From positions 1,550,001 to 1,614,000 of the forward strand of contig NZ_CP125947.1 in the NCBI RefSeq assembly GCF_030064165.1: DNA of 64,000 bases, written 5' to 3'. Shown one piece after another: positions 44,696-55,316 of this stretch; the stretch's first letter is position 1; every line of letters begins with the position of its first letter. The notes beneath the pieces are model-generated. The model was not told where the DNA came from and did no database searches. It saw only the letters and a list, made by a program, of their open reading frames with translations. The DNA is from Comamonas resistens. Its GTDB lineage: Bacteria > Pseudomonadota > Gammaproteobacteria > Burkholderiales > Burkholderiaceae_C. Made by a program: the position numbers and the translations under genes.

Positions 44696-45481
44696 CTATT
44701 TCAGGTTGCCGGAGAGGAATTTGGCCAGCCGTTCGCTGCGTGGATTGCTCAGCACCTCGTGCGGATGGCCTTGCTCCTCGATCAGGCCCTGGTGCAGGAA
44801 GATCACGTGGTTGGACACTTCACGGGCAAAGCCCATTTCGTGCGTCACCACCAGCATGGTGCGGCCCTGCTGGGCCAGTACCTGCATCACGCGCAGTACT
44901 TCGCCGACCAGCTCCGGGTCCAGGGCCGAGGTGGGCTCGTCGAACAGCATCACCTCGGGTTCCACGGCCAGCGCGCGCGCAATGGCCACGCGTTGCTGCT
45001 GGCCGCCGCTCATGTGGCTGGGGTAGGCATCCTCGCGGCCCTCCAGTCCCACCAGCTGCAGGTATTTGCGGGCGCGGGTCACGGCTTCGTCGCGCGACAG
45101 GCCCAGCACATGGACCGGCACTTCGATGATGTTCTGCAGCACCGTCATGTGTGCCCAGAGGTTGAAGTGCTGGAACACCATGGCCAGTCGTGAGCGCAAG
45201 CGCTGCAGCTGGCGCTGGTCGGCCGCGGCCAGCGCGCCGCCTGGGCCGGGGCGCAGCTGCAGCTCTTCGTCTGCCACGATGATGCGGCCCTGCTGAGGTT
45301 GTTCCAGCAGGTTGATGCAGCGCAAAAAGGTGCTCTTGCCCGAGCCCGAGCTGCCGATGATGCTGATCACATCGCCGGCGCGGGCATTGAGCGAAACGCC
45401 CTTGAGCACTTCGTTCTGCCCATAGCGCTTGTGGATGTCCAGGGCCTGGAGTTTGTAAGGGGTGTTGCTTGTCATGCTCAT
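44696..45481 (-). CDS. hisP: Histidine/arginine-type amino-acid ABC ATPase
   Basis: A 262-residue ATPase. It has Walker [11 protein letters not shown]-loop FQHFNLWAH, signature [13 protein letters not shown] [13 protein letters not shown] and Walker [14 protein letters not shown]. It resembles HisP of the HisJQMP transporter. The ATG overlaps the hisM stop by four bases, which decides the start; a longer open frame to 45946 is the shadow of hisM. It is the last gene of the operon, before a two-way terminator. Confidence 0.92.
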   Translation of the reverse strand: MSMTSNTPYKLQALDIHKRYGQNEVLKGVSLNARAGDVISIIGSSGSGKSTFLRCINLLEQPQQGRIIVADEELQLRPGPGGALAAADQRQLQRLRSRLAMVFQHFNLWAHMTVLQNIIEVPVHVLGLSRDEAVTRARKYLQLVGLEGREDAYPSHMSGGQQQRVAIARALAVEPEVMLFDEPTSALDPELVGEVLRVMQVLAQQGRTMLVVTHEMGFAREVSNHVIFLHQGLIEEQGHPHEVLSNPRSERLAKFLSGNLK

Positions 45482-46191
45482 GCCTTGCGCGGTGCCAGAT
45501 AACCCAGATAGCGGCGTTCCAGCAGGCGGTTGGCACCGAGCAGGCTGAAAGTGATGCACAGGTAGATGGCGGCCGCGAAGAGGTAGGCCTCGAACGGCAG
45601 GTAGAAATCGGAATACACGCGGCTGGCGGCGCCGGTCAGGTCCAGCAGCGCCGGCACGGTGCTGGCCAGGCTGGAGCTGTGCAGCATCATGACCACCTCG
45701 TTGCCGTAGGCGGGCAGCATGCGGCGGATGGCGCTGGGCAGCACGATGCGGCGCATCAGCTGCCAGTCGCTCATGCCCATGGCGCGTGCGGCCTCGACCT
45801 CGCCCTTGTTGGTTTCGCGAATGGCGCCGGCCAGCATCTCGGCGGTGTAGGCCGCGGTGTTCAGGCTGAAGGACAGCAGAGCGCAGAAGAACGGCTCCTT
45901 GAAATGTGTCCAGGGCCAGACGGTGTCCCAGCGCGCCTGCACCCATTCGAGCTGGGCGAAGCCGTAATAGATCAGGTACACCTGGATCAGCAGCGGCGTG
46001 CCGCGCATGAAATAGGTGAATGCACTGACGGGCACGCGCACCAGGGCCGAACGGCTGACCAGGGCTAGCGCGAACAGCAGCGCCAGCACGGCGCCCACGG
46101 CCAGGCTGATCAGCGTCAGCTGCAGCGTGACGACCAGACCCTCGGCGTACAGCGCCAGGGTGTCGGCTTCGAAGATGACGCTCCAGTTCAT
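45478..46191 (-). CDS. hisM: Amino-acid ABC permease, HisM type
   Basis: A 237-residue permease with five helices and the EAA motif ([40 protein letters not shown]). [18 protein letters not shown] is typical of polar amino-acid permeases. It pairs with HisQ to form the membrane path. Both junctions overlap by four bases (ATGA). The substrate is probably a basic amino acid, judged from the binding proteins. Confidence 0.92.
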   Translation of the reverse strand: MNWSVIFEADTLALYAEGLVVTLQLTLISLAVGAVLALLFALALVSRSALVRVPVSAFTYFMRGTPLLIQVYLIYYGFAQLEWVQARWDTVWPWTHFKEPFFCALLSFSLNTAAYTAEMLAGAIRETNKGEVEAARAMGMSDWQLMRRIVLPSAIRRMLPAYGNEVVMMLHSSSLASTVPALLDLTGAASRVYSDFYLPFEAYLFAAAIYLCITFSLLGANRLLERRYLGYLAPRKA

Positions 46192-46874
46192 AGCTGCACC
46201 TTGTCCGTTCCCAGGCTGTAGCGCGCGGACAGGCGCTTGAGCAGCTGCAGCGACACGGCGGTGAAGATCAGGTACAGCGCCGCCGTGAACAGGAAGAAGG
46301 CGAATGGCTCGCGCACGGAGGCGCTGGCCTGCTTGGCCAGATAAGTCATGTCATGCAGGCCGATCAGGCTGACCAGCGCCGTGGCCTTGATCAGTACCAG
46401 CCAGTTGTTGGTGAAGCTGGGCAGGGCATAGCGCACCATCTGCGGCAGCGTGATGCGCATGAAAGTGCGCATCGGGCTCATGCCGAAGGCCCAGGCGGCT
46501 TCCATCTGGCCCTTGGGGATGGCAAGAATGGCACCACGGAAGGTTTCGGTCATATAGGCGCCGTAGATGAAGCCAATGGTCAGCACGCCAGCGGCAAAGG
46601 GGTTCAGGTCCACGCTCTGGTCGCTGCCCAGGGCTTCGAGCAGGCTGTTGAGGCCGATGGCGCCGCCGTAAAAGATCAGCAGCATCATCAGTAGTTCGGG
46701 AATGCCGCGCACCACGGTGGTATAGACCGTGGCCGGCCAGGCCAGCATGCGACGGCCCGAGAGCTTGGCGGCCGCGCCCACAAGCCCGATCAGCGTGGCC
46801 ACCAGCAGCGACGCCAGCGACACGGCGACCGTGAGCAGCGCTCCCTGGAGGATCGAGTAATAGTATCCGCTCAT
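46188..46874 (-). CDS. hisQ: Amino-acid ABC permease, HisQ type
   Basis: A 228-residue permease with [22 protein letters not shown] and an EAA loop ([35 protein letters not shown]), typical of HisQ. It would dimerise with HisM. It is 70 bases downstream of the first binding-protein gene (46944-47705) and overlaps hisM by four bases. Normal length. Confidence 0.92.
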   Translation of the reverse strand: MSGYYYSILQGALLTVAVSLASLLVATLIGLVGAAAKLSGRRMLAWPATVYTTVVRGIPELLMMLLIFYGGAIGLNSLLEALGSDQSVDLNPFAAGVLTIGFIYGAYMTETFRGAILAIPKGQMEAAWAFGMSPMRTFMRITLPQMVRYALPSFTNNWLVLIKATALVSLIGLHDMTYLAKQASASVREPFAFFLFTAALYLIFTAVSLQLLKRLSARYSLGTDKVQL

Positions 46875-46943
46875 GTCATGCAGCTTGCGCGCCTTGCGCC
46901 ATGCAGCCCGCAGGATGCACAGTGCAAGGCGCGCAATGTGGCT

Positions 46944-47705
46944 TTATTGGCCGTAGGGGTCGAAGTCGAAGTACTTCTTGGCGATCTTGGCGTAGGTGCC
47001 GTTCTTGCGGATCGTGTCGATCGCCTCGTCGAGCTGCTGCTTGAGCTCCTTCTGGCCCTTGCGCATGGCGATGCCGATGCCTTCGCCGTAGTACTTCACA
47101 TCGTACTGGTCGGGGCCCACATAGCCGTAGTTCTTGCCCTCGGGCTTGCGCAGGAAGCCACCGTTCACTTCAACCTTGTCAGCCACGGTGCCGTCCAGGC
47201 GGCCGGCATCCATGTCCAGATAGACCTGGTTCTGCGACTGGTAGGACACCACGTTCACACCGGCGGGCTTGAGTTCGCCCATGGCCCATTTTTCCTGGGT
47301 GCTGCCCTTGAGCACGCCGATCTTCATGCCTTTGAGCGAGGCCGGACCGTCGTATTTGACGGTCTTCTTGACCACGATGGCGCTGGGTGTCTTGTAGTAG
47401 CGCTTGGTGAAGTCCACCACGCGCTGGCGCTCGGGTGTGATCGAGATGGAGCTGACGATCACATCGAACTTGCGGGCCTGCAGGCCGGGGATGACGCTGT
47501 CGAACTCGGACTCTACGAATACGCACTTGCGCTTGAGCTGTTCGCACAGCGCATTGGCGATGTCGATGTCGAAACCGACGATTTCGCCCGAGGCGGTTTT
47601 GTACTCAAAGGGCTCGTAGGCCGGATTGGTGCCCACCCGCAGGTCGGCGGCCAGGGTGGAGCCGGCCAGAGTTGCGAGGGCCACAGCCATCAGCGATGCG
47701 CGCAT
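46944..47705 (-). CDS. HisJ/LAO-like amino-acid binding protein, paralogue 1
   Basis: A 253-residue periplasmic protein with a signal peptide ending STLA before ADLRVGTNPAYEPFEY. LCEQLKRKCVFVESEFDSVIPGLQARKFDVIVSSISIT matches the HisJ/ArgT region with its Cys pair. KYYGEGIGIAMRKGQKEL is near the end. It should bind Lys, Arg, ornithine or His. An AAGGA site precedes the ATG at 47705. It is directly upstream of hisQ. Confidence 0.9.
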   Translation of the reverse strand: MRASLMAVALATLAGSTLAADLRVGTNPAYEPFEYKTASGEIVGFDIDIANALCEQLKRKCVFVESEFDSVIPGLQARKFDVIVSSISITPERQRVVDFTKRYYKTPSAIVVKKTVKYDGPASLKGMKIGVLKGSTQEKWAMGELKPAGVNVVSYQSQNQVYLDMDAGRLDGTVADKVEVNGGFLRKPEGKNYGYVGPDQYDVKYYGEGIGIAMRKGQKELKQQLDEAIDTIRKNGTYAKIAKKYFDFDPYGQ

Positions 47706-47848
47706 GGTGATTCCTTGTCTTGGATACGATATATGCGAAAAAACCAGCCCAGCTGGCGCAGGTGAGCGCACGCCACGTTGTAGGTCACGCGGTTACTGCA
47801 AGGCGGTGAACCCGGTATTCTCGCCGTTTCTGGCCGCAGCGCGGAAAA

Positions 47849-48631
47849 TTAATTGCCGTAGGGGTCAAAGTCAAAGTATTTCTTGGCAATGTTGTTGTAT
47901 GTGCCATTGCTGCGGATGGTCTTGATGGCGGCATTGATCTGGTCCTTGAGCTCTTTCTGGCCCTTGCGCATGCCGATGCCTATGCCGTCGCCGTAGTACT
48001 TGGTCTCGTACTGGTCGGGGCCCACGTAGCCGTAGTCCTTGCCCTCGGGCTTGCGCAAAAAGCCGCCATGCACCTCCACCTTGTCGGCCACCGTGCCGTC
48101 AAGACGGCCCGACTTGATGTCCAGATACACCTGATCCTGGGCTTCATAGGGCACGATGGTCGCGCCCACGGGTTTGAGCTCTCCCATGGCCCATTTTTCC
48201 TGGGTGCTGCCCTTGAGCACGCCAATGCGCTTGCCCTTGAGCGAGGCCGGGCCGATGTAAGACGTGCCTTTTTTCACCACGATGGCGCTGGGTGTCTTGT
48301 AGTAGCGGTCCGAGAAATCGATGATGCGCCTGCGCTCTTCGGTCATGGACAGCGAGCTGATGACCACATCGTATTTCCTGGCTTGCAGGCCTGGAATCAT
48401 GCTGTCCCAGACCTGCTCGACAAACACGCATCTGCGCTTGAGCTCGGTGCAGATGGCGTTGGCGATGTCCACGTCGAAGCCCGTGGGCTTGCCGTCGGCG
48501 GTCTTGTAGGTAAAGGGTTCGTAGGTGGGGTCTATGGCCACCTTGAGGTCTGCCGCCTGGGCAGAAACCGCGGCTATGCCGCAGGCTGCGAGGATTGCGA
48601 AAGGCGCGACAGCCCATGTTTTCTTTGCCAT
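47849..48631 (-). CDS. HisJ/LAO-like amino-acid binding protein, paralogue 2
   Basis: A 260-residue protein that matches paralogue 1 along its whole length (both end KIAKKYFDFDPYG or NIAKKYFDFDPYG). Its signal ends VSAQA before ADLKVAIDPTYEPFTY. The same Cys pair is present (ICTELKRRCVFVE). It is 143 bases upstream of paralogue 1 on the same strand and is probably first in the operon. Differences near the ligand loop (VWDSMIP against EFDSVIP) may mean another amino-acid preference. Confidence 0.9.
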   Translation of the reverse strand: MAKKTWAVAPFAILAACGIAAVSAQAADLKVAIDPTYEPFTYKTADGKPTGFDVDIANAICTELKRRCVFVEQVWDSMIPGLQARKYDVVISSLSMTEERRRIIDFSDRYYKTPSAIVVKKGTSYIGPASLKGKRIGVLKGSTQEKWAMGELKPVGATIVPYEAQDQVYLDIKSGRLDGTVADKVEVHGGFLRKPEGKDYGYVGPDQYETKYYGDGIGIGMRKGQKELKDQINAAIKTIRSNGTYNNIAKKYFDFDPYGN

Positions 48632-48849
48632 ACCCGTCCTTGGTTGTGCGGGAGTTCCGCAGGATGTACCAGCTTGTGGTCGCATTCTAGGCAGCAGCCT
48701 TGTCTCGGATGCTGCTTTTGTGGCGCTGTGGCGCTATCGAATACCCGGGGTAGCAATGCCGTGCCATGCTGGCATGGGAAATGGCGTACCAGCCCGCGCG
48801 CCTGCCCAGCCAGGAGAGACTTTTCATCAAAGGGGCTGGCAATGAAAAA

Positions 48850-48927
48850 TGGCACCCCACGCTCCCCGCTGCGCGCGGTTCGCTGCCCCTCCGAGAGGGG
48901 CGCTTTTCATCTTGGGGCGGCCCGGCA
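48850..48927. repeat. GC-rich intergenic repeat of Comamonadaceae type
   Basis: The stretch has GCACCCCACGCTCC, then CTGCCCCTCCGAGAGGGGCG (with a CCCCTC/GAGGGG hairpin) and CTTGGGGCGGCCCGGC. From memory, similar blocks are scattered through genomes of this family. Only one copy is in this window. It sits after argG's terminator, in the gap to the binding-protein gene. Confidence 0.55.
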
Positions 48928-48930
48928 ATG

Positions 48931-48959
48931 AAAAAGCCGCTGACTGGCAGCGGCTTTTT
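48931..48959. terminator. Terminator of argG
   Basis: AAAAAGCCGCTG and CAGCGGCTTTTT pair around ACTGG. On the minus strand a T run follows, 18 bases after the argG stop. Confidence 0.85.
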
Positions 48960-48977
48960 CGCAGAGACCGACAGGAA

Positions 48978-50739
<1,762 letters not shown>

Positions 50740-50835
50740 GGAAGAAGTACGCGAAGCGCGGTCAAGATCAAAACCATTGATTTTAGGCCAGGGGACCCGC
50801 ACCCGCGCGAATGTCTGTCAAAGCGCTGAAAACAC

Positions 50836-50859
50836 AAAAGCCCCGGAGCGGGGCTTTTG
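50836..50859. terminator. Terminator after the glycine-zipper gene
   Basis: CAAAAGCCCC and GGGGCTTTTG pair around four bases, 18 bases after the stop on the minus strand. It is close to symmetric and may act in both directions. Confidence 0.8.
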
Positions 50860-50876
50860 TTTGCTGTGGCAGGGAC

Positions 50877-51665
50877 TTAGCGGCGCCAGCCGTGACCACC
50901 ATAGCCGGGGCGGTAGTAGCCGCCATGGCCGCGATAGTAGTGGCCGGGGCGTGTAGCGTAATAGGCGCCGGCGCCAATGACGGCACCGATCAGCAGGGGC
51001 GCCACATAGTCAGTGGCGGAATAGCTGCTGCCCACGGAATAGCTGGGAGCGACGGGCTGAGGGGCGTAGTAACCGCTTTGATAGCCGCCCTGGTAATCGG
51101 CAGGGTAACCATTGGAATAGCTGTCAGGATAGCTGGTCGAGTACGCCGCCTGCGGAGGCTGTTGCGTGCTGTAGTAACCGTTGCTGCCATAGGCGCTGTT
51201 ATTCACCTCGGGTTGCACATTCAGTGCAATCCACTGGCCGGGCGGGTTGGTGGTTTGCGTGCTGTAGTTGCGACCGTTGTACTCATAGGTCACGTTGTAG
51301 CCCACGGTGCGGTTCTGATAGAAGGTCTGCGTGCTGCACTGGCGCATGTTCTGGTATTGCACGGGCCCCGAGGCCTCGACCTGATTGCCCAGCATGGCGC
51401 CGCCGATCAGGCCGGCAGCCGTCGCTGCTGCGCGGCCACCGCCGCCGCCCACGGCGTTACCCAGCAGGCCGCCTGCGATGGCGCCCACCACGGCCCCCGC
51501 GCCTGTGGGGCGAGGCGCCACGGCCACGGGTTGGTCCGAGCACACCTGCTGGGGCACGGCAACTTGCTGAGTGATGGGGGTGGATGACAGCACGCGGCCC
51601 CGTTCCTGGGCAAATGCCCCGGTGGCTGTCACGGCTGCAATGGTCAAAAACGCCAGGGTCTTCAT
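50877..51665 (-). CDS. Glycine-zipper (17-kDa antigen-like) envelope protein
   Basis: A 262-residue protein with a signal peptide (MKTLAFLTIAAVTATGAFA). Residues about 55-95 hold Gly-zipper repeats (GAVVGAIAGGLLGNAVGGGGGRAAATAAGLIGGAMLG) as in the Rick_17kDa family. After it come a VTYEYNGRNYSTQT segment, a Tyr/Gln/Pro-rich low-complexity run and a second small helix, ending in Tyr/Gly/His/Arg repeats. An AGGAG site precedes the ATG at 51665. It is probably in the outer membrane or periplasm; the function is unknown. Confidence 0.8.
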   Translation of the reverse strand: MKTLAFLTIAAVTATGAFAQERGRVLSSTPITQQVAVPQQVCSDQPVAVAPRPTGAGAVVGAIAGGLLGNAVGGGGGRAAATAAGLIGGAMLGNQVEASGPVQYQNMRQCSTQTFYQNRTVGYNVTYEYNGRNYSTQTTNPPGQWIALNVQPEVNNSAYGSNGYYSTQQPPQAAYSTSYPDSYSNGYPADYQGGYQSGYYAPQPVAPSYSVGSSYSATDYVAPLLIGAVIGAGAYYATRPGHYYRGHGGYYRPGYGGHGWRR

Positions 51666-51790
51666 ATCAATCTCTCCTGTCTCTGCATGCTTAACGCAGC
51701 AGACTGCAGAAAAGTTTAGTCGTCTCTTGTGAAGACTGGGGATAGGCTCCGTAAAACTAGGTAAAGCCTTGTGCGAATGTTTGCGTTTGC

Positions 51791-52153
51791 TTACTTTGTA
51801 GCGATGGACTGCCATTCCTCGGGCTTGAAGCCCACGGTGACTGCTCCGGTGCCCCATTCCACGACGGGGCGCTTGATGGTGCTTGTGTGTTCCTGCATCA
51901 CGGCTGCGGCGCTGGCCGCGTCATGCACGCCGGCCTTGAGGGCTTCGTCGAGCTTGCGCCATGTCGTGCCCTGGCGGTTGAGCACTTTTTCCCAGCCTGC
52001 GGCTTCCATCCACTGCGACAGATGCTCTGGCGGCACACCTTGCTTTTTGAAATCATGGAAGGTGTAAGTGATCGCCTGCTCATCGAGCCACTTGCGTGCT
52101 TTCTTGACGGTATCGCAATTGGGGATGCCAAAAACAGTGGTGGTCTTGCTCAT
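51791..52153 (-). CDS. ArsC/Spx-like reductase-fold protein (YffB type)
   Basis: A 120-residue thioredoxin-fold protein. FGIPNCDTVKKARKWLDEQAITYTFHDFKKQG is the YffB signature; the single Cys in NCDT is the active site. It has KRPVVEWG-like RPVVE at the end, where ArsC binds. Members are called ArsC family reductases, but most are not arsenate reductases. It lies divergently before folC. Confidence 0.88.
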   Translation of the reverse strand: MSKTTTVFGIPNCDTVKKARKWLDEQAITYTFHDFKKQGVPPEHLSQWMEAAGWEKVLNRQGTTWRKLDEALKAGVHDAASAAAVMQEHTSTIKRPVVEWGTGAVTVGFKPEEWQSIATK

Positions 52154-52253
52154 GATGCTGCCTGATTTCAAACGTATGGTTCCAGTTTTAACAAGATATG
52201 CCAAGGGTTGCCCCTCATAGGGCCTCTGGCAGTGGGCGACAATAGCGACCAGT

Positions 52254-53579
52254 ATGCACACCACATTTGCCACACTGGATGCCTGGCTCGCCTATTGCGA
52301 ACGTCTGCATCCCCAGAACATCGCCCTGGGTCTGGATCGCGTGCGTGAAGTCGCACAGCGCATGGGCCTGCAGTTTGATTGCCCCGTCATCACGGTGGCG
52401 GGCACCAATGGCAAGGGCTCGACCTGCGCCATGCTGGAGGCAGTCGCCCTGCAGTCCGGCTATCGCCCCGGTGTCTACACCTCTCCTCATCTGGTGCACT
52501 TCGAAGAACGCTGCCGTGTAGGCGGCGAGATCGTCACCCCCGAGCTGTTGCTGCCGCACTTCGAAGCGGTGGAGCAGGCACGTGTGAAGGATGGCAATGA
52601 GGTTGCACTCACTTATTTCGAATTCACGACGCTGGCCATCCTGCGCCTGCTGAGCCTGTCCAAGCTGGACGTGGCAATCCTCGAGGTAGGTCTGGGCGGA
52701 CGCCTGGATGCGACCAACATCGTCGATGCCGACTGCGCCATCATCACCAGTATCGATCTCGACCACATGGAACTGCTGGGTCCCGACCGCGAGAGCATTG
52801 GCCGCGAGAAAGCCGGCATCATGCGTGCCGGTCGTCCCGTCATCGTCAGCGACCCTGTTCCGCCGCAAAGCGTGATTGACCACGCAGCCGACATCGGTGC
52901 CGATCTCTGGCGCTTCGGCAAGGACTTCAACTATGACGGCGACAAGCAGCAATGGGGCTGGGCAGGGCGGGGCCGTCGCTACGCAGGCCTGGCTTACCCG
53001 GCGCTGCGCGGTGCCAATCAGTTGATGAATGCCTCGGGCGTGCTGGCCGCCTATGAAGCCATCCGCGCCAAGCTGCCGGTGACGGCGCAGGCCGTGCGCA
53101 CGGGCTTGTCCATGGTGGAGCTGCCCGGCCGCTTCCAGATCATTCCCGGTCAGCCAACCTTGGTGCTGGATGTGGCGCACAACCCGCATTCGGTGGCGGC
53201 ACTGACGGCCAACCTCGATGCCATGGGCTTTTTCCCGACCACGCACGCCGTGTTCGGGGCCATGGCCGACAAGGACTGGACGCATATGCTCACCAAGGTC
53301 GCTCCGCTGATCGACCGCTGGTATTTCACGGACCTGCCGACCGCTCGCGCCGATACCGCAGAAGGCCTCAAGGCCAAGCTGCAGAAGCTGCAGGCCGAAG
53401 GGGCTGTTCGCAAAGATGTGAGCATGGAATGCTTTGCCAATCCGCAGCAGGCCCTGGATGCTGTGGTAAGCGCAGCCGACGCGGCTGATAGAATCGTAGT
53501 CTTTGGATCGTTCTTCACCGTCGGTGGGGTGCTGCAAAACGGCACACCACGCCTGAACGCCAAACATCTGGCTCATTGA
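52254..53579 (+). CDS. folC: Dihydrofolate/folylpolyglutamate synthase
   Basis: A 441-residue enzyme that adds glutamate to dihydropteroate and to folates. P-loop VAGTNGKGSTCAMLEA, YTSPHLVHFEERCRVGG and EVGLGGRLDATNIVDAD are all present, with DVAHNPHSVAAL later. It is first of the cluster folC-SPOR-cvpA-purF-metZ, common in betaproteobacteria, though accD is not upstream here. There is no ribosome site; a GACAAT lies ten bases before the ATG. Confidence 0.94.
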   Translation: MHTTFATLDAWLAYCERLHPQNIALGLDRVREVAQRMGLQFDCPVITVAGTNGKGSTCAMLEAVALQSGYRPGVYTSPHLVHFEERCRVGGEIVTPELLLPHFEAVEQARVKDGNEVALTYFEFTTLAILRLLSLSKLDVAILEVGLGGRLDATNIVDADCAIITSIDLDHMELLGPDRESIGREKAGIMRAGRPVIVSDPVPPQSVIDHAADIGADLWRFGKDFNYDGDKQQWGWAGRGRRYAGLAYPALRGANQLMNASGVLAAYEAIRAKLPVTAQAVRTGLSMVELPGRFQIIPGQPTLVLDVAHNPHSVAALTANLDAMGFFPTTHAVFGAMADKDWTHMLTKVAPLIDRWYFTDLPTARADTAEGLKAKLQKLQAEGAVRKDVSMECFANPQQALDAVVSAADAADRIVVFGSFFTVGGVLQNGTPRLNAKHLAH

Positions 53580-53652
53580 CCTGGCTCACTGAGCCTGAGG
53601 CTCGCTCCTCCATCTTTGGATAGTGGAGCGGCCGCAACAAAGTCCTCACTCC

Positions 53653-54588
53653 ATGGCACTTTTCAATTTCCGTTGGCCCGGCAAGAAAGACGAAGCCGAG
53701 TCTGTGGCTGGCGCCAAGCGTCCCAGCCGCCTGGCCCAGGGCGAGAGCGTGGAAGCCATGCGTCGTCGCGCCCGCCATCGTCTGATTGGCGCAGCAGCGC
53801 TGGTTCTCGTCGGGGTGATTGGCTTTCCGCTGCTGTTCGATACGCAGCCGCGCCCGATCCCCGTCAATATTCCGATTGAAATTCCTGATCAAGCCAATGT
53901 TGCTCCCGAGGTGGTGCCTGGTACCCAGGTGGCCGCTCAGACGCCTGCAGCCTCTGGGCGCGTGACGGCCAATGCGTCTTTGGACGATGGCGAAGAGGTG
54001 CTGACGCCTTCTGCAAGGCCAGCAACTCCAGCTCCCACACAGACACCGGCAACAGCAGCCGTGGCTGGTGCCGCTGCTGGCGCAGCAGTCGTGGCCGCAG
54101 CGCAGTCACCCAAACCAGAGCCAAAGCCCGAAGTCAAGCCTGAGCGCAAGCCCGACCCCAAACCGGAACCCAAGCCCGAGCCCAAACCTGAAAAGCCCAA
54201 GGCCGAGGTGAAAAAGCCCGAACCAAAGCCTGAGCCCAAGCCGGAAACCAAGCCCGAGCCAAAGCACAAGCCAGAGACCACCAAGGCTGATGAGGCAGCG
54301 CGTGCCCGTGCATTGCTGGAGGGGCGCAGCGCGCCCGAAGCAGCTGCGACCAAGGAGGCGGCTGGCAATGAGCGGTTCATCGTGCAGATCGGCGCTTTTG
54401 CCGATGCAGGCAAGGCCAACGAAATCAAGTCCAAGCTGGGTGGTGGTGCCTTTACGCAGACCGTGGATACCAAGGATGGCAAGCGCACCCGTGTTCGCAT
54501 GGGGCCCTTCAAGAGCCGTGACGAGGCCGACAAGGCTGCTGCGCGAGCCAAGGGTCTGGGTTTGCCGGCATCGGTTTTCAAGGGCTGA
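53653..54588 (+). CDS. SPOR-domain membrane protein (DedD-like)
   Basis: About 311 residues. A short basic cytosolic part is followed by one helix ([19 protein letters not shown], about residues 37-55). Then comes a Pro/Ala linker, a Lys-Pro-Glu repeat region (about residues 153-211) and a C-terminal SPOR domain ([23 protein letters not shown]...[14 protein letters not shown]). SPOR domains bind stripped peptidoglycan at the division site, as in DedD. The ATG at 53653 (MALFNF) fits the family. It belongs to the folC-purF cluster. Confidence 0.9.
   Translation: MALFNFRWPGKKDEAESVAGAKRPSRLAQGESVEAMRRRARHRLIGAAALVLVGVIGFPLLFDTQPRPIPVNIPIEIPDQANVAPEVVPGTQVAAQTPAASGRVTANASLDDGEEVLTPSARPATPAPTQTPATAAVAGAAAGAAVVAAAQSPKPEPKPEVKPERKPDPKPEPKPEPKPEKPKAEVKKPEPKPEPKPETKPEPKHKPETTKADEAARARALLEGRSAPEAAATKEAAGNERFIVQIGAFADAGKANEIKSKLGGGAFTQTVDTKDGKRTRVRMGPFKSRDEADKAAARAKGLGLPASVFKG
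54109..54284 (+). repeat. Lys-Pro-Glu coding repeat in the SPOR gene
   Basis: Repeats of AAGCC(C/T)GAGCC(C/A)-like hexamers encode KPEPKPE runs. It is a low-complexity linker expected to be an extended rod in the periplasm. Copy number may vary between strains. Confidence 0.7.
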
Positions 54589-54621
54589 TGCCTGCAACCA
54601 GGTTTTGAGCTGAGCTTTTCG

Positions 54622-55119
54622 ATGACCGCACTGGACTGGATTTTTGTGGCCGTCGTGCTGGGCTCCATGTTGCTGGGGGCCTGGCGCGGACTGGTCTATG
54701 AAGTCCTTTCCTTGATGGGCTGGGTGGTCGCCTTTGTCGTGGCGCGCACCTGGGCCCAGGAGGTGGCAGTGTGGTTGCCGCTTGACGGCTGGGATATGCA
54801 GCTGCGCTATGCGGCCGGTTTTGTGTTGTTGCTGGTGGGGGCAATGTTTGCCTGGGGGCTGGTGTCCTGGCTTTCCAAGCAGCTGATTGAAGCAGTGGGC
54901 CTGCGGCCGGTGGATCGTTCGCTGGGGGCTTTGTTCGGCCTGTTGCGCGGTGGTCTGTTGCTGCTGGTGCTGGCGCTGGTGATTCAGTACACGCCCTTGC
55001 ATACGGCGTTGTGGTGGCAGGAATCGGGGCTGGCCCCCTGGTTGACGCAGGCATTGGGTTGGGTGCTGCCCGCCTTGCCTGAGGACTGGGGGCAGTATCT
55101 GCCCAAGGCTTCCACTTGA
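54622..55119 (+). CDS. cvpA: CvpA-family membrane protein
   Basis: A 165-residue protein with four helices and the CvpA start [39 protein letters not shown]. In E. coli it is named for colicin V production; its real role is in envelope function and unclear. It lies between the SPOR gene (33-base gap) and purF, the standard order. Normal length. Confidence 0.9.
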   Translation: MTALDWIFVAVVLGSMLLGAWRGLVYEVLSLMGWVVAFVVARTWAQEVAVWLPLDGWDMQLRYAAGFVLLLVGAMFAWGLVSWLSKQLIEAVGLRPVDRSLGALFGLLRGGLLLLVLALVIQYTPLHTALWWQESGLAPWLTQALGWVLPALPEDWGQYLPKAST

Positions 55120-55316
55120 AGCGGGGTTTTTAGCCGCAATTTGCCTAAGGGCGAAAAGTGGTCAAGGTGCTTGTTGTAAAACGCAGCGAGTGCTTGCAGG
55201 AATTTGGTGCGGGCGTGATCCGCGTGCACCCGATGTCAAAGCGCAGGCTAGCCAATGGGTGGCAAAGCAGGCGAGTGTGGCGAAGAGTGATCTTCGCAAA
55301 CAGATGGAACGCAACT

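Noticed and set aside
45482..45946. Upstream extension of the hisP frame
   Set aside because: It lies over the well supported hisM gene; the overlapping ATGA junction at 45478-45481 gives the normal start.
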